Of a stretch of DNA of 64,000 bases, positions 63,936 to 64,000 are shown piece by piece; position 1 is the first letter of the stretch, and every line of letters starts with the position of its first letter. This DNA comes from Glyphotaelius pellucidus (Eukaryota > Arthropoda > Insecta > Trichoptera > Limnephilidae), in the NCBI GenBank assembly GCA_936435175.1, contig OW386559.1:12822264-12886263 (forward strand), written 5' to 3'. The notes under the pieces were generated by a model, which saw only the letters and a list, made by a program, of their open reading frames with translations, was not told the DNA's origin and searched no databases. A program made the position numbers and the translations under genes.

Positions 63936-64000
63936 TACTACAGAAATGTTTATGTCCACCTAATGGGCGCTTCTATAATTCCTACGGTTACGGCACGCTA

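Overview
The window looks like a lepidopteran (moth or butterfly) nuclear chromosome segment. The evidence is spliced eukaryotic genes with GT-AG introns, AT-rich non-coding DNA, and a repeat load typical of Lepidoptera: Helitrons with TC/CTAG ends, a tRNA-derived SINE, RTE-type and CR1/Jockey-type LINE remnants, and many MITEs. No species can be assigned from sequence alone.

Two genes are complete. On the minus strand, 20 coding exons between 61890 and 25552 encode a 1101-residue importin-5 (karyopherin beta-3, IPO5/RanBP5). Every exon joins the next in frame at GT-AG boundaries and the chain matches human IPO5 from end to end. Diverging from it on the plus strand is a three-exon gene (62456-63935) for a 121-residue TIM14/Pam18 (DNAJC19-type) J-protein of the mitochondrial presequence-import motor. 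Its first coding exon holds only the start codon. The roughly 565 bp between the two start codons should contain both promoters. A third gene is represented only by an unrecognised minus-strand first coding exon (18419-18613) with a clean splice donor. The rest of that gene would lie to the left, possibly outside the window.

From 1 to 18 kb the sequence is an intergenic or intronic graveyard: RTE fragments, several 5'-truncated LINEs, paired MITEs with 9-bp target duplications, a palindromic fold-back element, two Helitron remnants (one with a cluster of heat-shock-element-like palindromes), and an hAT-like MITE with an RTE tail nested inside it. From 18.6 to 25.5 kb lie unclassified AT-rich DNA and SINE-like copies. 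From 25.5 to 61.9 kb the IPO5 introns hold most of the repeats: seven copies of a TTAA-flanked piggyBac-like MITE (one with a related empty site in the same gene), a Helitron whose empty site is also present, a probable solo LTR, short fold-back MITEs, and several small families of 80-200 bp that recur only in these introns.

The most useful observations are the self-contained insertion evidence (target duplications, nested insertions, related empty sites) that lets several MITE families be defined from this window alone. I found no bacterial-type system, CRISPR array, rRNA gene or functional tRNA gene.
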